A DNA stretch of 64,000 nucleotides from contig NC_026734.1 of the NCBI RefSeq assembly GCF_000210295.1, positions 62,001-126,000 of the forward strand. The letters run 5' to 3'. The position numbers and the translations under genes are program-made. Below, one piece after another: positions 1 to 13,900 of this stretch. Each line of letters starts with the position of its first letter. Position 1 is the first letter of the stretch. The notes below the pieces were generated by a model that saw only the letters and a program-made list of their open reading frames with translations, was not told where the DNA came from and did not search any database. The DNA comes from Trypanosoma brucei gambiense DAL972. Taxonomy: Eukaryota; Euglenozoa; Kinetoplastea; Trypanosomatida; Trypanosomatidae.

Positions 1-154
1 CTTGGAGCTTATCCCCATAGTGAAATAATGCGACGTGTGAAGAGCGCGCTACAGCGGATGTAATGGGCACAGGAACCGCACATGACTAGTGCTGCACGAC
101 CACATAATAATGATTGTCAGGTTTCCATCAAGAGTTAAGACCCACATTCAAAGC

Positions 155-1183
155 CTAGTTCCCATCCTCCCTCACACCAACTTTTTCTTTTCCGTCGCTC
201 GACCGTAACAGGAGCAGTGGGGATATGATGGTCGCATCACCATGCACACGCACCACATCACAATTTGGTGACAATAAGCCATTGGCGCGATCAGCCATAA
301 CATTACACGAGCTTTCGCAACCATCTGCATCACTGCCTGTTGTAACATACACAACAGCATCTGCCTGCACATTTCGTAGGAGATGATGCTTCGGCAACCC
401 GGCCCCAAGCACAATACACGTAATCCGCCCGACATTGGTGCTTTTGCATCCCAATTGCCGTAAACGCCTGACATCAGGCACCGGATCAACAACAAGTCCC
501 TTCCGCGAATAGTTATAAAAGTAAATCATGTCCCCCATTGATCCGTCTGTAAAGGCAGGAGAAAACACGGGGATATCATTGCGATAACACCAGTAAATTA
601 AACTCGAACCGCAGTCGTTAGGTCGTGCGCTCTCAAGGGCGGCACCAATCTCAGCGATGATCTGGGAAGGAGTCGTCTTAGTTGTCCATCGTGAATCACG
701 TTGCTGTTCATGAAGTCTTCTAAGGAGAGGAACAAAAAAATCCTCGAAATTTCGGTAATTGTCATTGGGCACAAGAAGGTTCCCCACACGGTTCAAACCG
801 TTGTTTCGCAACGCGTGATCATTCAGAGCAAAGTCCCCAACCAACGTGTCTCCCAAGCACTTGATAACATCCTCCTCAACACCACCAGCTGTAGTAACCA
901 CGGCACCGATACGATTCTCGCGAGCAAGGCAGGCAAAAGTATCTCGAAGGCCACTAGATATGAGATTGGAGGTGTAAGCGAGCATTACTTTGTTGCCGTC
1001 CATTCCGTTGTCGTTCAAAGCGCGCTGCACTATGCGCCTCGCACGCCCCAAGTTTGTGGCTTCTAACCCGATGTTTGGGTATGCATTTAATACGCACCGA
1101 ATTGCTTCTTCCTGCCCAATGTTGAGAAGGTTGCTATAGTCCAAATCCCCAATAACCCGTGAAGGAAAAGGTACACCTGACAT
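155..1183 (-). CDS. DHSp: Deoxyhypusine synthase regulatory paralog (DHS prozyme, catalytically dead)
   Basis: Deoxyhypusine synthase uses spermidine and NAD to modify one lysine of eIF5A. This 342-residue protein carries the family fold, with GNLLVPNDNYRNFEDF near the middle, IPVFSPAFTDGSMGDM, LGAGLPKHHLLRN and a C-terminal VHGDATIISPLL. Aligned by hand to the human SWGKI active-site segment, the catalytic lysine falls on leucine in NGLLS, so it should not form the enzyme-lysine intermediate. It is also short for the family. Trypanosomatids are known to have an active DHSc and an inactive DHSp that activates it by forming a heterotetramer, and this matches DHSp. The open frame extends 8 codons upstream to a TTG; I chose the ATG giving MSGVPFPS. 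A pyrimidine-rich tract (minus strand, about 1480-1427) lies upstream. High confidence in family, good confidence in the prozyme assignment. Confidence 0.93.
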   Translation of the reverse strand: MSGVPFPSRVIGDLDYSNLLNIGQEEAIRCVLNAYPNIGLEATNLGRARRIVQRALNDNGMDGNKVMLAYTSNLISSGLRDTFACLARENRIGAVVTTAGGVEEDVIKCLGDTLVGDFALNDHALRNNGLNRVGNLLVPNDNYRNFEDFFVPLLRRLHEQQRDSRWTTKTTPSQIIAEIGAALESARPNDCGSSLIYWCYRNDIPVFSPAFTDGSMGDMIYFYNYSRKGLVVDPVPDVRRLRQLGCKSTNVGRITCIVLGAGLPKHHLLRNVQADAVVYVTTGSDADGCESSCNVMADRANGLLSPNCDVVRVHGDATIISPLLLLRSSDGKEKVGVREDGN

Positions 1184-1991
1184 GAACCGCACGACAGCAA
1201 CTGCCAAGGCACCGTGCGCACTCTTTTTGTTTTTTGTACCTCAAAGAACGGATGCAGAATTGAAGTTGGATTTCTCACTTAAGATGGTCCGTAAAGGCTA
1301 TAACTGCTATCACCCTCCTGCTTCCGATCTCCTATTGCAAACGTTCCAACCGCCCTACAAACAGCTCGGCACACCACCCCCCCCCCTTATGGCGTTGTAG
1401 ACACTGCTTCAACCAGGAGTCACGAAACAGCAAAAAAAAAAAAGAAAGAGCAATAATGAAATGCAGAAAAAAAAGGGGGGAGGATCACGTGTCGTATGGC
1501 CCCTGGCCGGCCGCTTTGACAACATGCACGTGCTCAACTTACGTAAACAAACACAGGAAAAGCGGGCGGAGATGCAATGGACCGCATGTACAAACGTATG
1601 CAACACTATAAATGAGCAGCTGCACCAACTTCCCTCTTAAGATTTTATAAAAACGTTTCATTTATTCTTTGAGAATCCCTTTCCGCTTTATCCCTCTCTT
1701 TTAGTTAACTGATCGCTTAAACGAAAATGCGTGCGTCTCGCCCACTTAATGCCAGACAACTTCAACCAAGGCACCGTGCCTTTATCCATGAACTTAGGCA
1801 CGATTATTCTTTCTGCCCTCACGTTTCCTTTCAATAATAAACACAAGCCACTTAAAACACGTAAAAAGGTAAATATATAGTCGTGCATCCACAACATATT
1901 CTGTACTCCCTACCACTTGACCGTCGTCACCCTACCCGAGTGACCGAGTCAGTAAAAGTACCAGTCTCCGTGGCCACTATCAACCACACCG
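1184..1991 (-). other. Intergenic region between midasin and DHSp
   Basis: This 808 bp stretch should hold the 3' UTR of midasin and the 5' UTR of DHSp. On the minus strand there is a long T/C-rich tract (about 1480-1427) followed by an AG near 1408, a good trans-splice acceptor for DHSp. A run of 11 C (about 1377-1387) lies just inside it. The short open frames here look like chance. Confidence 0.6.
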
Positions 1992-4900
1992 CTAATGCTG
2001 CACATTCAACAATTCAAACCACTGACGAAGAGCATCTGCAATAGCACTTGGAAGAGTCTCAAGTTCCCTCACGATGAGATAGTGTGGAAATGGAAATTCT
2101 TCCATGTAGGACCGCCGCACGACACTGCCACCCCTGAATTCCACAAGCTGCATGTCGAGCACGGAGTTTGATTTCACGCGCTGCAGCCTCGAGTCACGCT
2201 CTGCTTTCAGTCGACGCATCCTCTGGGCAGGAGTCATCCCCGCGAGTTCTTTGACTGAAATAGGAGCGAGTGGCGCGGCCCCATTGTTATCGTTCTCACC
2301 TCCTGAAGCCTTGACATCCAGAAGGACAAAGACAACCATCTGGTGATTTTCTTCTGCACGCATGAGCAGCTTTCTCAGTTCCATACGATCTTCCGTGATT
2401 TGCCCATCACTAATGATGAACATCATCTGCTGAAGGCGCTGAGTGCTGGAGCGAATTTGTCCATTCATACGCCTCCGTGCATCATCAAGGTAGTCCAACG
2501 TCGTTTCAAGGAGCAATTTAAGGTTTGTTGATTTCTGCGCAAAAGTGATTTCGCTAAATGCACGCGGACCGCTCTCGGCTACGAAGGGTTCATGCATCTC
2601 GTGTACAATGCGCGTCTCCTTTCCGAAACACGCAATCCCCAGTTCACCTACTTCAAGCTGCTGAAGGGCCTCGGCGATAAGAGCAACGGCGCGACAGGAC
2701 ATTATTCCGGCATTATTGCATTGCATGCTCAACGAGTCATCAAGGGCAACAAGGATTTGGTAACTGCGTTTATTCGGTTTCGTGCGGCGTAGCCATATTC
2801 GATCTTTCTTAAACTGTGAAGCTATATACGGAATGATGCGTTTCATATTGAGCCGCTTACCGGTTTTGTAGTCACCTTGTAACTTGTCAGCGACCGTCGG
2901 ACTAAGTATAAGACGTAACTGCTCACAGAGTTGGTGAGAAAGGGTGTGAACTGCTGCTGTTTGCTCCTGCCAAAGTTCTCTTCCACGGCACAACTTGTCG
3001 TACTCCCCACCGCCGGTTGAATCTGCCGTCTTGTCGTCGTTGTCGAAACTGTCCTCTTCCTCTTCATTATCATTTCTGATTTTCGACGCAACTTTCACAT
3101 TTCGCCTCGCCTTTTTCTTCTCTGCATCCTCCTCGTCACCCTCTTCTTCACTACTTTCCGTGTCTACGCTGACTTCTACTGCATGTTTTCGGTGCCGCGG
3201 CGGCGTGTCCTCATCATTACCTTCGTCAAGTTCTTCAGAGGTACCACTTTCGCTGAAGGAGTCGGCGGCTTCCCTCTGTTCCGGAAGGTTGTTAGTAGCC
3301 TCCGTAGGAACAACTGGTTTCTCATCCGTTGCGGCCATGCCCTCCTCCTCTCCCTCTTCATCGAACTCAAATTCGTCGACAACTTCCTTCCGGTTACTCT
3401 GTTGTTCGTTTTGTTGTTGGTTATCAGCTTCCCTATGTTTCTTGACCTCAACACGCTTGTTAAGGTTAAGCTGTTGAACACTTCGCTGGTGGCGCTCGAC
3501 GGCTTCCTTTATTGCTCTGTACGGATTACGTGACGTATTGTGTCGCTCAGCGTTATCACGGTGCTGGGTTCGTTCATCCCGATTTTGCCGCTTCCAGTTT
3601 CGGCCGGCTTCGTCCTGTTGTTCTTCCTCCCCCGGTTGTTGCTCCTCCGTGGTGCCCGCCTCTTGCTGTGCGGCACGAGGACGCTTTTTACTCTCCTTCT
3701 CTCGTTCTTCAGTCGCCTCTTCACCGGTGCGTTCATCCTGCTGACCGCCATTGTAAACATTCTCATCAGCCCAGTCGTCCTCCTTGTCTTCACAAAAATC
3801 GCCAGAATCACATGTTCCTTCGCCCTCGTTGTCGTCCTTCCCATTGTCTTCGCCCTCTATGTCCCGTGCATTGTCTGATGAAACCGAGGAAGCCTCACCG
3901 CTCCCGTTATGAGCCTCATCGTCGCTATCTCCAGCGTTGTCGTCGTCATCACCTTCACTTCCCTCACGCTCCCCCTCATCACTGCAGGTATTGCTCTCCC
4001 CATCACCATCCCCTCCGTCATGGCTATCATTTTCGCCACCTTCAAGTGCATCAGCTGCAAGATCATGCTCCTCACCTTGCTGCTGCTCTTCGGCCTCACG
4101 TATTGCCGCCTCGCGGTTTTCGAAGTTTGCCGTTTCCTGATCACCCTCATTGCCATCTATGCTCTCCTCTTCGTTGGCGAGTTCGTCCTCCGGAACATCA
4201 TCTGCGTTACCTCCATCATCGCTATCCAGATCATTCCCTTCGTTCGTTTCCTTTTTCATACGTTTCCGCTCCTGTACTTCTTCGCCATCGACACTTCCCA
4301 TTTCTCTCTCGCTCTCATCACCGTCATCCTCGTCCTCCTCGTCATCATCGTCGCGCCGTTCCTTTGGAGCAGCGAAATCCGTTTCCACATCAGCAGCGTT
4401 GTCCTCACCATCACTAGACCCGTCACCCTTATCCTGTTGTTTCTCCTCCTGCTCCTCATCATTCTTGTCCTTTGCACTCATGAGTTGGTCTTCGTTCTCG
4501 ATCTGGTCTGTCACATCTTTCTCACCTTGGCCGTCGTCCATACCCGTACCATCAAGTTGATTGCCATCTCCGCCTTCGCCGTCACCGTCCCCATCCTCCT
4601 CCTCCTCCTCTTCCGACTTGCAAAAACCTTTTCGAAAAAGAATACACAGCAGTCGCGAGACTACGAGAGTTAGGTGAGACTGTGCCAATAACGCCCGAGT
4701 AGCCCCCTGAAGAAGGAGACCCACATGCTCCACGCACACGTCAAGTCGCGACAATAGTTGAGTTCGAGCTGTCGAAGATATTTTACGGTCGTGGGTTTCG
4801 TCGTGAAGCAGTGTGTGAAGCGACGAATGTGCAGTCCGAGCTTCTGCAAGCAGCTTGCCAACGGTTTCAGCGTACCTTCTGTAAACCAGGTCTGTCCCCC

Positions 4901-7900
4901 CACCACCTGTGGAGTTTTCCTCCTTCTGTTGGTGCCCTGGAGAAGATGCAAAAAAGTCAGTAAGACCATCATTCTTCGCGAACGCGCTCTCTAAGCTCTC
5001 AACCATCACTGTGACTTTTCCTTCCCATTGCGCGCCCACCTCCGTACGGTTTCGCTTGGCAGACACTGCCCTGGTCGGCATCGATGCCGTCACAGCACAA
5101 TTGATGGACTCACCTAGTAAGTCCAGTGATTCGCATAACTTGGAGGATGCACTATCCACACAGCCAACACCCGTGCTGCAGAGCCGTGAACACACTAAAC
5201 GGACACGACCGTAGAGAACACCATATTGCCCCATGATGGCGTCTGCAATGGGTATTTCCGCGCGCCGCTGGCCTTCAGTTGTACAACATAATTTCCACAG
5301 CTCCTCCGTCAAGCAGTACAGCTCGTCTATGGTGGAACGTGAGCCCTCTAAATCAAAGATATGCTCTTGTAACATCCAACGAACATCGTACACGAAACTC
5401 TGAAGTTGTACACACATTTCCATTGAAGCGTGCAGCTGTTCAGCACCTGTTGGCACCGCGCGGTCCTCGCATGTGCTGATAAAATCACGCAGTAGAGCAA
5501 TCTGCTGGCGCACTTCGCAAAAATTACCTATCAATTCTGCTTCTTGAACGGCAACGGCGAACAGCGATTCGGCAGTACCCGCTCCGCGTTTCACTTGGGC
5601 GTCGCTGAGATCTTTGTGAGGATGCTTTTCCGCGTCGCGCATGCGCTGGAGCCAGCGTACACCACGGTAATATTCCTGCGCAGCTTCCTCAATCCGCTTG
5701 CTAGCGACAAGGTGTTTGTGAATATTACGACAAGGAAGGAGAGCACTACTTGTAGCAAACAACTCCTCCCAACCGGAAACCTGCAGAGCGTGCGTATGCG
5801 GCACACCCTTCTCTTCCATGACGGTAAACAGCGTCTTCAAGGCGCGTAACTTTTGGTTTTGTGGAACACTGCGCGCCTGCAGAGCGTTAACACGCTCAAT
5901 GATTTCGTTAGCAGCGAATTTAAGGAACTCTACACCCTCCGACATGTAACCAGGAAGTTTTCCTTCGGCAGAGTCAGCATCTTCGCCTCCCGGAGGGGCT
6001 TCACACCCCGAAACCGCAGTTTTCGCCTTGGCATTTATTCTACCCATGCGCGATCTCTTCAGACCCATATCCACAGCGCCTTGGGCACACTGCTTCTTAT
6101 TTTTCTTCCCGTTCTTTTCCTCCAGCTGCAGTGAAGCCAGGGTGAACCCCATGGCCTGGTCATCCTCACATCGTTGCTCCTCCGTCGATATGATCTGCAG
6201 CACGGGCGTCCGCAGCACGTCTTCAAGTGATGCGAGACCGCGACCCATTTTTAGATGAGATTTTTCAGCAGTGGCACGGACCGCATAATAGGTAGAGTCC
6301 TCCCAGCGCATAATGCGAGTAAATTCCTCCATATCCTCCTCGATGGGTGAAAGCGCAATCCGCAGCTTCTGCTCCACTAACTGTGAGTACTGAGTAAAGA
6401 AATCCGTCAGGTGACACGAGGCGTTTGCAAGGGGAAACGATGAGCGCCTCCCCGCAGCGGCAAGATGAAACGCAAAAGCCTTCAGCAACCGCAGGCGGGC
6501 ATGGAAATCACCACAACGGGCGCCCCACATGAAGTCCATGCAGTAGTGAAAGAACTTGGCATAACGGTCCTGTAGCTCTTCCATTGGAATTGGTTGCTGG
6601 ACGCCGGTAAGATCACATAGGCTGAACCATACCTTACCAACTTTCAGTTCCCACTCTTCTCGTTTCGCCGCAAACACCTGTCCCCAGCAATGCAATTCGA
6701 GCCTCCGCCAGCGCAACACAAACGTGGACAGATGTGTCATATGATCCATTATGGACGTATCACGGGAGGCATTGCGTTCCCATTCGTAACATTCTCTCAG
6801 AAGAATTTCACACCCCGTCATAACCTTCATCAACGGTGTGGTTAACACCGGTAGTGCTGCCAAGCAAGTGGCAATGCGGGAGCAGCGACGAAGTGAAGGC
6901 GTGTCTGGATAAGCGGCGCTTAGCTCTGTGATGGCCTGCATGAGGCTTAGTAAGGAAGGATTGAAAGCCCGGAGCTCGGATGGTGCGGGGTCCGTGAAAA
7001 TATTAAACTTGGTGGCTTTTGCTTCACTGAGGGGTGTCTCACTGGAAAAGAGACACTTCGACAACAATGTTGCCCGGGCGGCGAATCCGCCGGCCATCAT
7101 TTGTTCGTCCTCTGCACGCACAAGCGACCCATCCTCATAAACACCACTGCATCCCCAGCCGCGCAGCTCCTTGGAAACAACGTCAAAAACGCCTTTGAAT
7201 GCCTCCAAATGCCTGTCGCCGCAGAAAGCAGCGCCGTCGTTAAGCTCAAGCAGCCTTTCAAAGAAGTGATAGTGCGTGTCAAGTAGCCGCTGCATGTACT
7301 TTGCACCTTGGGGCCCCGACAACATTAAGCGGGCATGACGGCCCGTCGACAACGCAGACACCTCTGGCTTCGGAGCAGGATTTAAATCAACTTCGTCATT
7401 TGTGGCATCTTCCATCTTATCGTCCTCGGCGTCGCGGGCACGAATAAACTCCTCTTCGTAACTAGGAAAAAGTTGTTTCAACAAACCCATGTGCGCTTCA
7501 TCATCGCCTTCGATAATAACAGCCTTTTCCTTGTAGAGCACTGATAACTCCTGCTCGCTACGTTCTTTGGCCTCAAGTTCCTCAACCGCACGGTACAGCT
7601 CGCGGTATGAATCGAAAAGCTTTTCAACAAAGTCGCGCTTGATCACTCGGGCTGGAGTGCACTGAACGAGCAGCAGGCAAGAATCAAGATACGCGAGGCG
7701 TTGTTGTAACGACTGCGACCCGGAAGAAGGCAATACCGGTGAATTAATACTGGTTGATGGAAAATGCATCATCCGCACGGCATCTGGCACGCTAAAAATC
7801 ATAGACTTCCGAACTGGCCGAGTTTGCATATAGTAGCCGATGTATGCAGCCAACGTTGCCGAAAGTGCTGGTTCCGAGACGGTGAGAGTCACGTCTTCGT

Positions 7901-10900
7901 ACCCTCCATAATTATCCAACACATCGATGAACTGCTGATAAACGACTTCACTCCATGCTTTCCGCGCAGCGGCAGTTTCTGACCTTCGCTGCGCGACCAC
8001 CACCTCCAGCCGACTATCGCTCAGCATGGAACTGCACGTCTGATGAAGCAAATCCACAAGTTGTGCGAATTTCGCGCCCGTCGAGTCGGGCCTCACGACG
8101 ACCTTCTCTAACGCCCTTGCCAGGTGAGCTTCCTCCTCTGCTTGCAACCCCTGCAGAAGCAACCTCTGCCGACTACAACTGCCTCTCATTGATAATTCTT
8201 CTGACCAACTAAACGCCGCATCTAAGCGCGAGAAATATACCAGCTCATTCCTTGCGACTTCTTTCTTTACTAGCCACTTGTACATGGGGTCAATTGGTGT
8301 TCTTGGAATGAGCATTCGGCACCGCAACACCCCAACAAGAGCTATGCGACGCAGGGAATCATCCGGAGTGCAATCATTGCTGTGCACTATCATTGATAGC
8401 ACCGGACGCAAGGCATCAATAAGTGGATTTCCTTGAGTTTCGGCTAGGAGAGTGCGCAGTTTGCTTAGTAATTGAACTAACATGGCAGTTGAGGGTTCCT
8501 CCGGAACTGAAAACCCATTCGTGTTCAGAGCACGATGCGGGACTTGGCACATCTCCAGTAGAGATAGAGCCTCAGTCAGACAGTTTGCCTCCCATTCTTC
8601 AAATGGGTCCACCTTCGGCATAGGCAGCACACGGCAAAACTCCAACAGGTTATCAAGAGTACGCACATGGGGATTACTCTTTGAGTCGATTGCTGCGACC
8701 GACACCTCTGCGGCATAGTCAAGTGCGTCGCTAGCAAGACTTGTCCAAGACCCACAAAGAATGTGACGCCCACCGTTCAACCCGTACCGCGATAAGAAGT
8801 TAGTTGTAAGTAGCGGCACCAGTGAAGATAGAGCGGCAGCATCACGTTCCACAACAAGCGGTATGGTTGTTACCTCCCGCCACAGGGTCACATTGAGCTG
8901 TGGTACAACGCGCAACTTCGTACAGTAAATATTAACAAACTCGAGAACCTCACACTGCAGACGCTTCGCAACAGGCACAGAGCAGTTCGCCCTCAACTGT
9001 TGTGCCCGAAGAACCAGTGAGAATTCAGCCCGAAATATTGCACTGTCCCAGAGAGATTTCAGCAAACATTCGTGCTTTTCATGTAACGCGCTGGTAGCCG
9101 ATGCCTTCCATGCAACCAGCGCCGCTCGCTCTTCCGCTGTCGTTATATGAGGGCGAACGATGCGTTTTCGAATGTCCAACCCCTCCAACACGAGTTGAAA
9201 TGGAAGTCCAAGATAATTGCGCAATGACGATAAAAATTCATCTACGGCGCCAAAAAAGATGTCGGCGGTTGAGCCCAACTGCTTCTTTATCACAGAACGA
9301 ATAAGTAATACGTTCGTCAGCAGCGAAACGTAGTTGTCCACATTAATTTGATATTGAGGGAACGACGAACACACCAAACGGGCCAGTGGCCCCAGTAGCC
9401 GAAAGATCCGTTGCTGAAGAGACGGAGAAGAAAGCACCTCGACTACCTTTCCCATCGCGGAAAGCATTCGGTTAAAAGAGTTGTTGACCACCGGCGAGTC
9501 TGAGATAAAAATGTTAGCGTCACGAAGGGCTTTTAGTGACGACGCGTGTGGCCCCAACACCGGTGCGGAGGAGCACCAGATGGAATCTAGGTGGGCAGCG
9601 GCATCAGTTGTGGGCTGCAGAGATATAAGCGAAAGCACATCATTCATGCCCTGTTCAGACAGAGCATCCCCAATGGTCCAACAAAGTAATTGTCTCCGGG
9701 ATTCAAACAAAATATGGCTCAGAACACCGTCGGCACATTGATCAAGCACAAAATAAAGCACTAGATCTGATAGAGAATGACATTTTTGGTGACTTCCCTC
9801 GGCGGTTAACTGAGCCCTTAGAGCCAACCCACTGCGAAGGACACGAATGCGTACTAGCGCTTCTTCTACGCTTTCTAGGGCCGATCCACTACCCTCACTG
9901 CTTCCAGTCACGGAAAGGGCGTTCAGAAGATCTGCTACGGAGGGAAAACACCTGCATGCATCTGACTCCCCTGCGGCCACAAGCATATCCAAATTCGTGG
10001 CCACCTCATCCTTTCGAACATTCCAATGTCCACAACGGTTGTCAATGTATTTGTGACGAATAAACATCTTGAGGTCCTCCAGGTTGCTTGCCGCTGAAAG
10101 CATTGAAGCAGTCTTCACTAGGGTAAAAGTGTTAGGCGTACCTGAAGCTAGAGCGTCTGAAAGCTGAGTAGACATAGGCAAGGCAGAATCAGCGCTGAAC
10201 AGACTGCGCAGAAACTCACGGTGGTAGCGGTTTAACATCTCAAGGTGCTCTACGCTTCGGCATGACGTACTTGCTCCGCTAATCGCGAGACTCTCCAGTG
10301 AAGGTATTTCCACTGGATGGACATAGATTTCAACCGCTCGGTTTCTCATAGCCCTCGACACCTCACCATACTTAGGATCGAGGGTCATGAAGAGACGAAA
10401 ATTCGGGTGAGGTCGCACGACACGAACTTGGCCGTCAACAAGTCCCTGTTCATTCACAGAAAGCATACCGTTAGGCTCAACAAGTGGGTTGAGTCGATCC
10501 AGCACGCTGGCATTGCAGTAATTAACGTTGTCAAGAACAAGCCAATGACCACTTTGCATGGCCTCCAAAATCAACGAATCGCTCCACTCGAATTGTCCCT
10601 GTTTACCCTCCACCTGATCAAAACCGCCTAGCAGGTCAACAGTGTCACAACTGGCGTTCATAGAGAAGGTTAGCAACCGCGCTCCCGCGAGTGCCGCTGC
10701 GGCTCGAATGCAAAATGTTTTACCGGCGCCGGTCGGGCCCGCCAATATGCAGAGTTGATTCTGCTCGGCACATGTAAGCAATGAGCGAACAACCCCCGCC
10801 TGAGAAGGGAGAAGCATCAAAGAGTTGTACGCGGTATCAATGAAAGGATTTGATCCCTGCACTCTGCGTGTCAGGAACCGAGACCCAAAGTGCACTGCAT

Positions 10901-13900
10901 CATTTGCGATGAGAAAGTGGGATTCCTGAAACGTGAGGCCACACATAGCGGAACTCCCAAATATCTTCTCAACCAACTCAACTGTTCTCTTCCGGTCAGT
11001 GTCAGTGCGCATACGTTGTGTGAAGAGCATGTCGACAAACTCACACGGCATGTCCATCACACCGTATGCTTCCATCAACTTGGCCCAGCGTAAGATGTCA
11101 CGCAAGTTGAACTCCCAAGGACTCCCGCGAACACCAAACGCACGGCGAACGACCACCTCTCGGTGGAGTTCATCTACGAAGCCCACCATCTTGCAGAGGG
11201 TTGCCTCACCGATACCAGGAGCGACGGCAACAACAATACGCATAAGGTCTTCAACGTCAAAAGGCTCGATTCTTACCCTTGTGAACCTGTTTAGGAAGCT
11301 GCGAGGGAGACCCTTTCTCCCACCTCCTTCTGCTAGAGGGTTTTGACAAGCAAAAACACGAAAACCATCTGCAGCCTGAAACTCCTCACCCAACTCCGGA
11401 ATGAAAACCGTAGAGCGATGATCGAGAAGGGCGTTGAGGCCTTCCAGGACAGATTGACTTGCGAGATTCAGTTCGTCCAGGATCACCCACCACCCATTCT
11501 TAAGCGCATGTAGGAGAACGCCGTCTGACCACGAAAATTGCGGACCGCCGGAGTCTCCAGAGGAGGGACATGGTAAAAACGTGCCGAAAAGATCCATTAT
11601 ATCGGTTTGCTCGCTCAAGTTGACACGGACAACATGTTTCCGCAGGGCACACCCCAGTGCTTCGACGATACTTGTCTTACCAACACCAGGGCTTCCTTCC
11701 AGCAGAATTGCACGGCGCATAATGCCCGCGCGAACGAGTTTGGATAGGTTTCGACTGGTAGAGGGCGCGCCGAAGAAAAAACGCCCCTTCATCTCAGGAG
11801 GTAACGTCGGTTCCTCCAGTGTGTCGAAGAGCTCCCAGAAGGGCTCACGCAGACAATCACTGCTCACTTTACAAACTTCCCTCACTTTCGCTATGAGTGC
11901 CTCACGCAAACCGTGTGTTCCCATGTCAGATTGCCCAGTGCCCACACCGACACCGTCGAGAATGACGGCGTCAAGACCATGGACAAACGACACTTGTTCG
12001 TCACAATGACCATCGGCAGCATTCATGAAACTAACCCAGCCAATTATGTCGCGAATGCTTATGTGCTGCGGCACCCCTGCAACTGAACATACGCTCGCTG
12101 CATCACACAGTAGTGAGGCCATATGCGCCGCCCAGTGCGAAAGATTTTGATTCAACCGCTTGGAAAGAATAAGGGTCACCTCTTCACGCTCCACTGTTGG
12201 TCTGACATAAATTTCAGTAAACCTGTTTCGAAGAGCGGGCGACAGCTCGCGCTTTCCAAAATCTCCACCAGGGTTCATTGTTGCAAGAATGCGAAAGTCC
12301 TCATGGGCGAAAATGACATCTGCTGTGCTCTTTTCAGCAAGGGTTACTGTTCGACCCGGTTCAAGGACACTATTCAACCTCTCAAGGACGCTATCCTCAG
12401 CAAGGGATATTTCGTCCAAAACAAATACCCCTCCTTTTAGCATGCATTCAACCAGCGGGCCATTTCGCCATTGAAAAATTGCGCTGCTTTGCTGATTTGG
12501 AAGAGCAGGTCGAAGGCTCCCAAGAAAGTCAGCAGCTTCACTATGCTGATGACAGTTGACAATACTAAGCCGACGTTGCAAAATTGCTGCCCAAACTTGG
12601 CAGACTGTTGTCTTGCTGCTTCCCGTCTCCCCCACCAACAACACAGGTTCTCGGTGAAAAAGACAAATACCTACCACAGTAAATAAACGCAACATGGACT
12701 CAGTCCACACGATACCGAATTCCTCCGCCACACGACTTTCCACATGCTTGTAGTGTTCGGCAACGTACGGCCAATGATGTGGTGAATAAATGTCACTTTC
12801 GTTGAGCTCAGTTTTTGTGATCGACTCAATAACATCCTTAACGATCTGGCGCTCCTCAGTCTTCCGGCAACGCTCTACCAACAGGAGAAACCCATGTTCT
12901 GCCATTTCCTGATATGTCCCAGGGCACCGCTCAGCCCAACGAAAAAGATCCCGCGGAGTCACGAAACCGTGACGACCTGCAAATACCCGAGAACCCTGAC
13001 GTCGTATTTGAAGAGTGGTCATGACTTCCACCATTTTTTCGGCAAAACTCGGACTAAGAGAGTACCGTTGACAAAGAATGGTGCACAGCTCTGTGTTGGG
13101 TATATCATCGACGGTGATTTCCAAAAATCGATTACGAAACGCTCTTGATAAGAGCTTGCGGCCCCCGTACACACCTGCTGGGTTCTGAGTGGCAAATATG
13201 CGCAGATGTGGATGAGGTTTTATTGTTTCTTGAGTGTCTGCGACAAAAAGTTCATGGTTATCATCAAGTAAGCGATTGAGGGCCTCCAGGACTTCAGTGG
13301 GGGCAAGATTCAGTTCGTCTAACATAATCCAATACCCATTGCGCACGGCGTCAACTAAAATACCGTCTACAAAGCGGAGTTTACCGCGTTCATCCGAAAT
13401 GTAGTGACCCACATATTCCTGAATTTCCGTACTCTCGTGGTTATTTATTCTGATGAACTTGTGCCCCGTAAACTCGGCAAGGTACTTCACCATGGAGCTT
13501 TTCCCGGATGATGTTGGACCCTCTAACAGTACCGGCCGATCCGCGAACACTGCTCGAGCGACGTTCAACAAGTGCCCTTTAACACTAGGTGTTAAAATAA
13601 AGGACTCATCCTTGCGAGGCTCCTCCGATCCAACAGGTAACCAAATGTGCTCATACGCCACAAAACGTCCCCCAGAAGGGCAACGCGGCAGGGTCGGTCG
13701 CGGTGGCTCTCCATTGTCAAATACATGTTTCTTAATTAATTGTTCAACAATAGAGTGAAACTGCCGCTCCAGAGGAGTTGCAAATCCCAACATTAAACCG
13801 TCAAACAAAGCGAGGGCAAACCCATACTGTGATGTGGCTTTCCGCACATAAGTAAGAGCACGTGTCAAAGTCCTCAAACTAACTGTGGGTGGCTTCGTCC

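Noticed and set aside
3512..4673. Long plus-strand frames (up to 301 codons) opposite the midasin acidic region
   Set aside because: They are Ser/His/Leu/Val-rich mirror images of GAN-rich codons coding Asp/Glu repeats on the minus strand; no splice signals or independent domain content.
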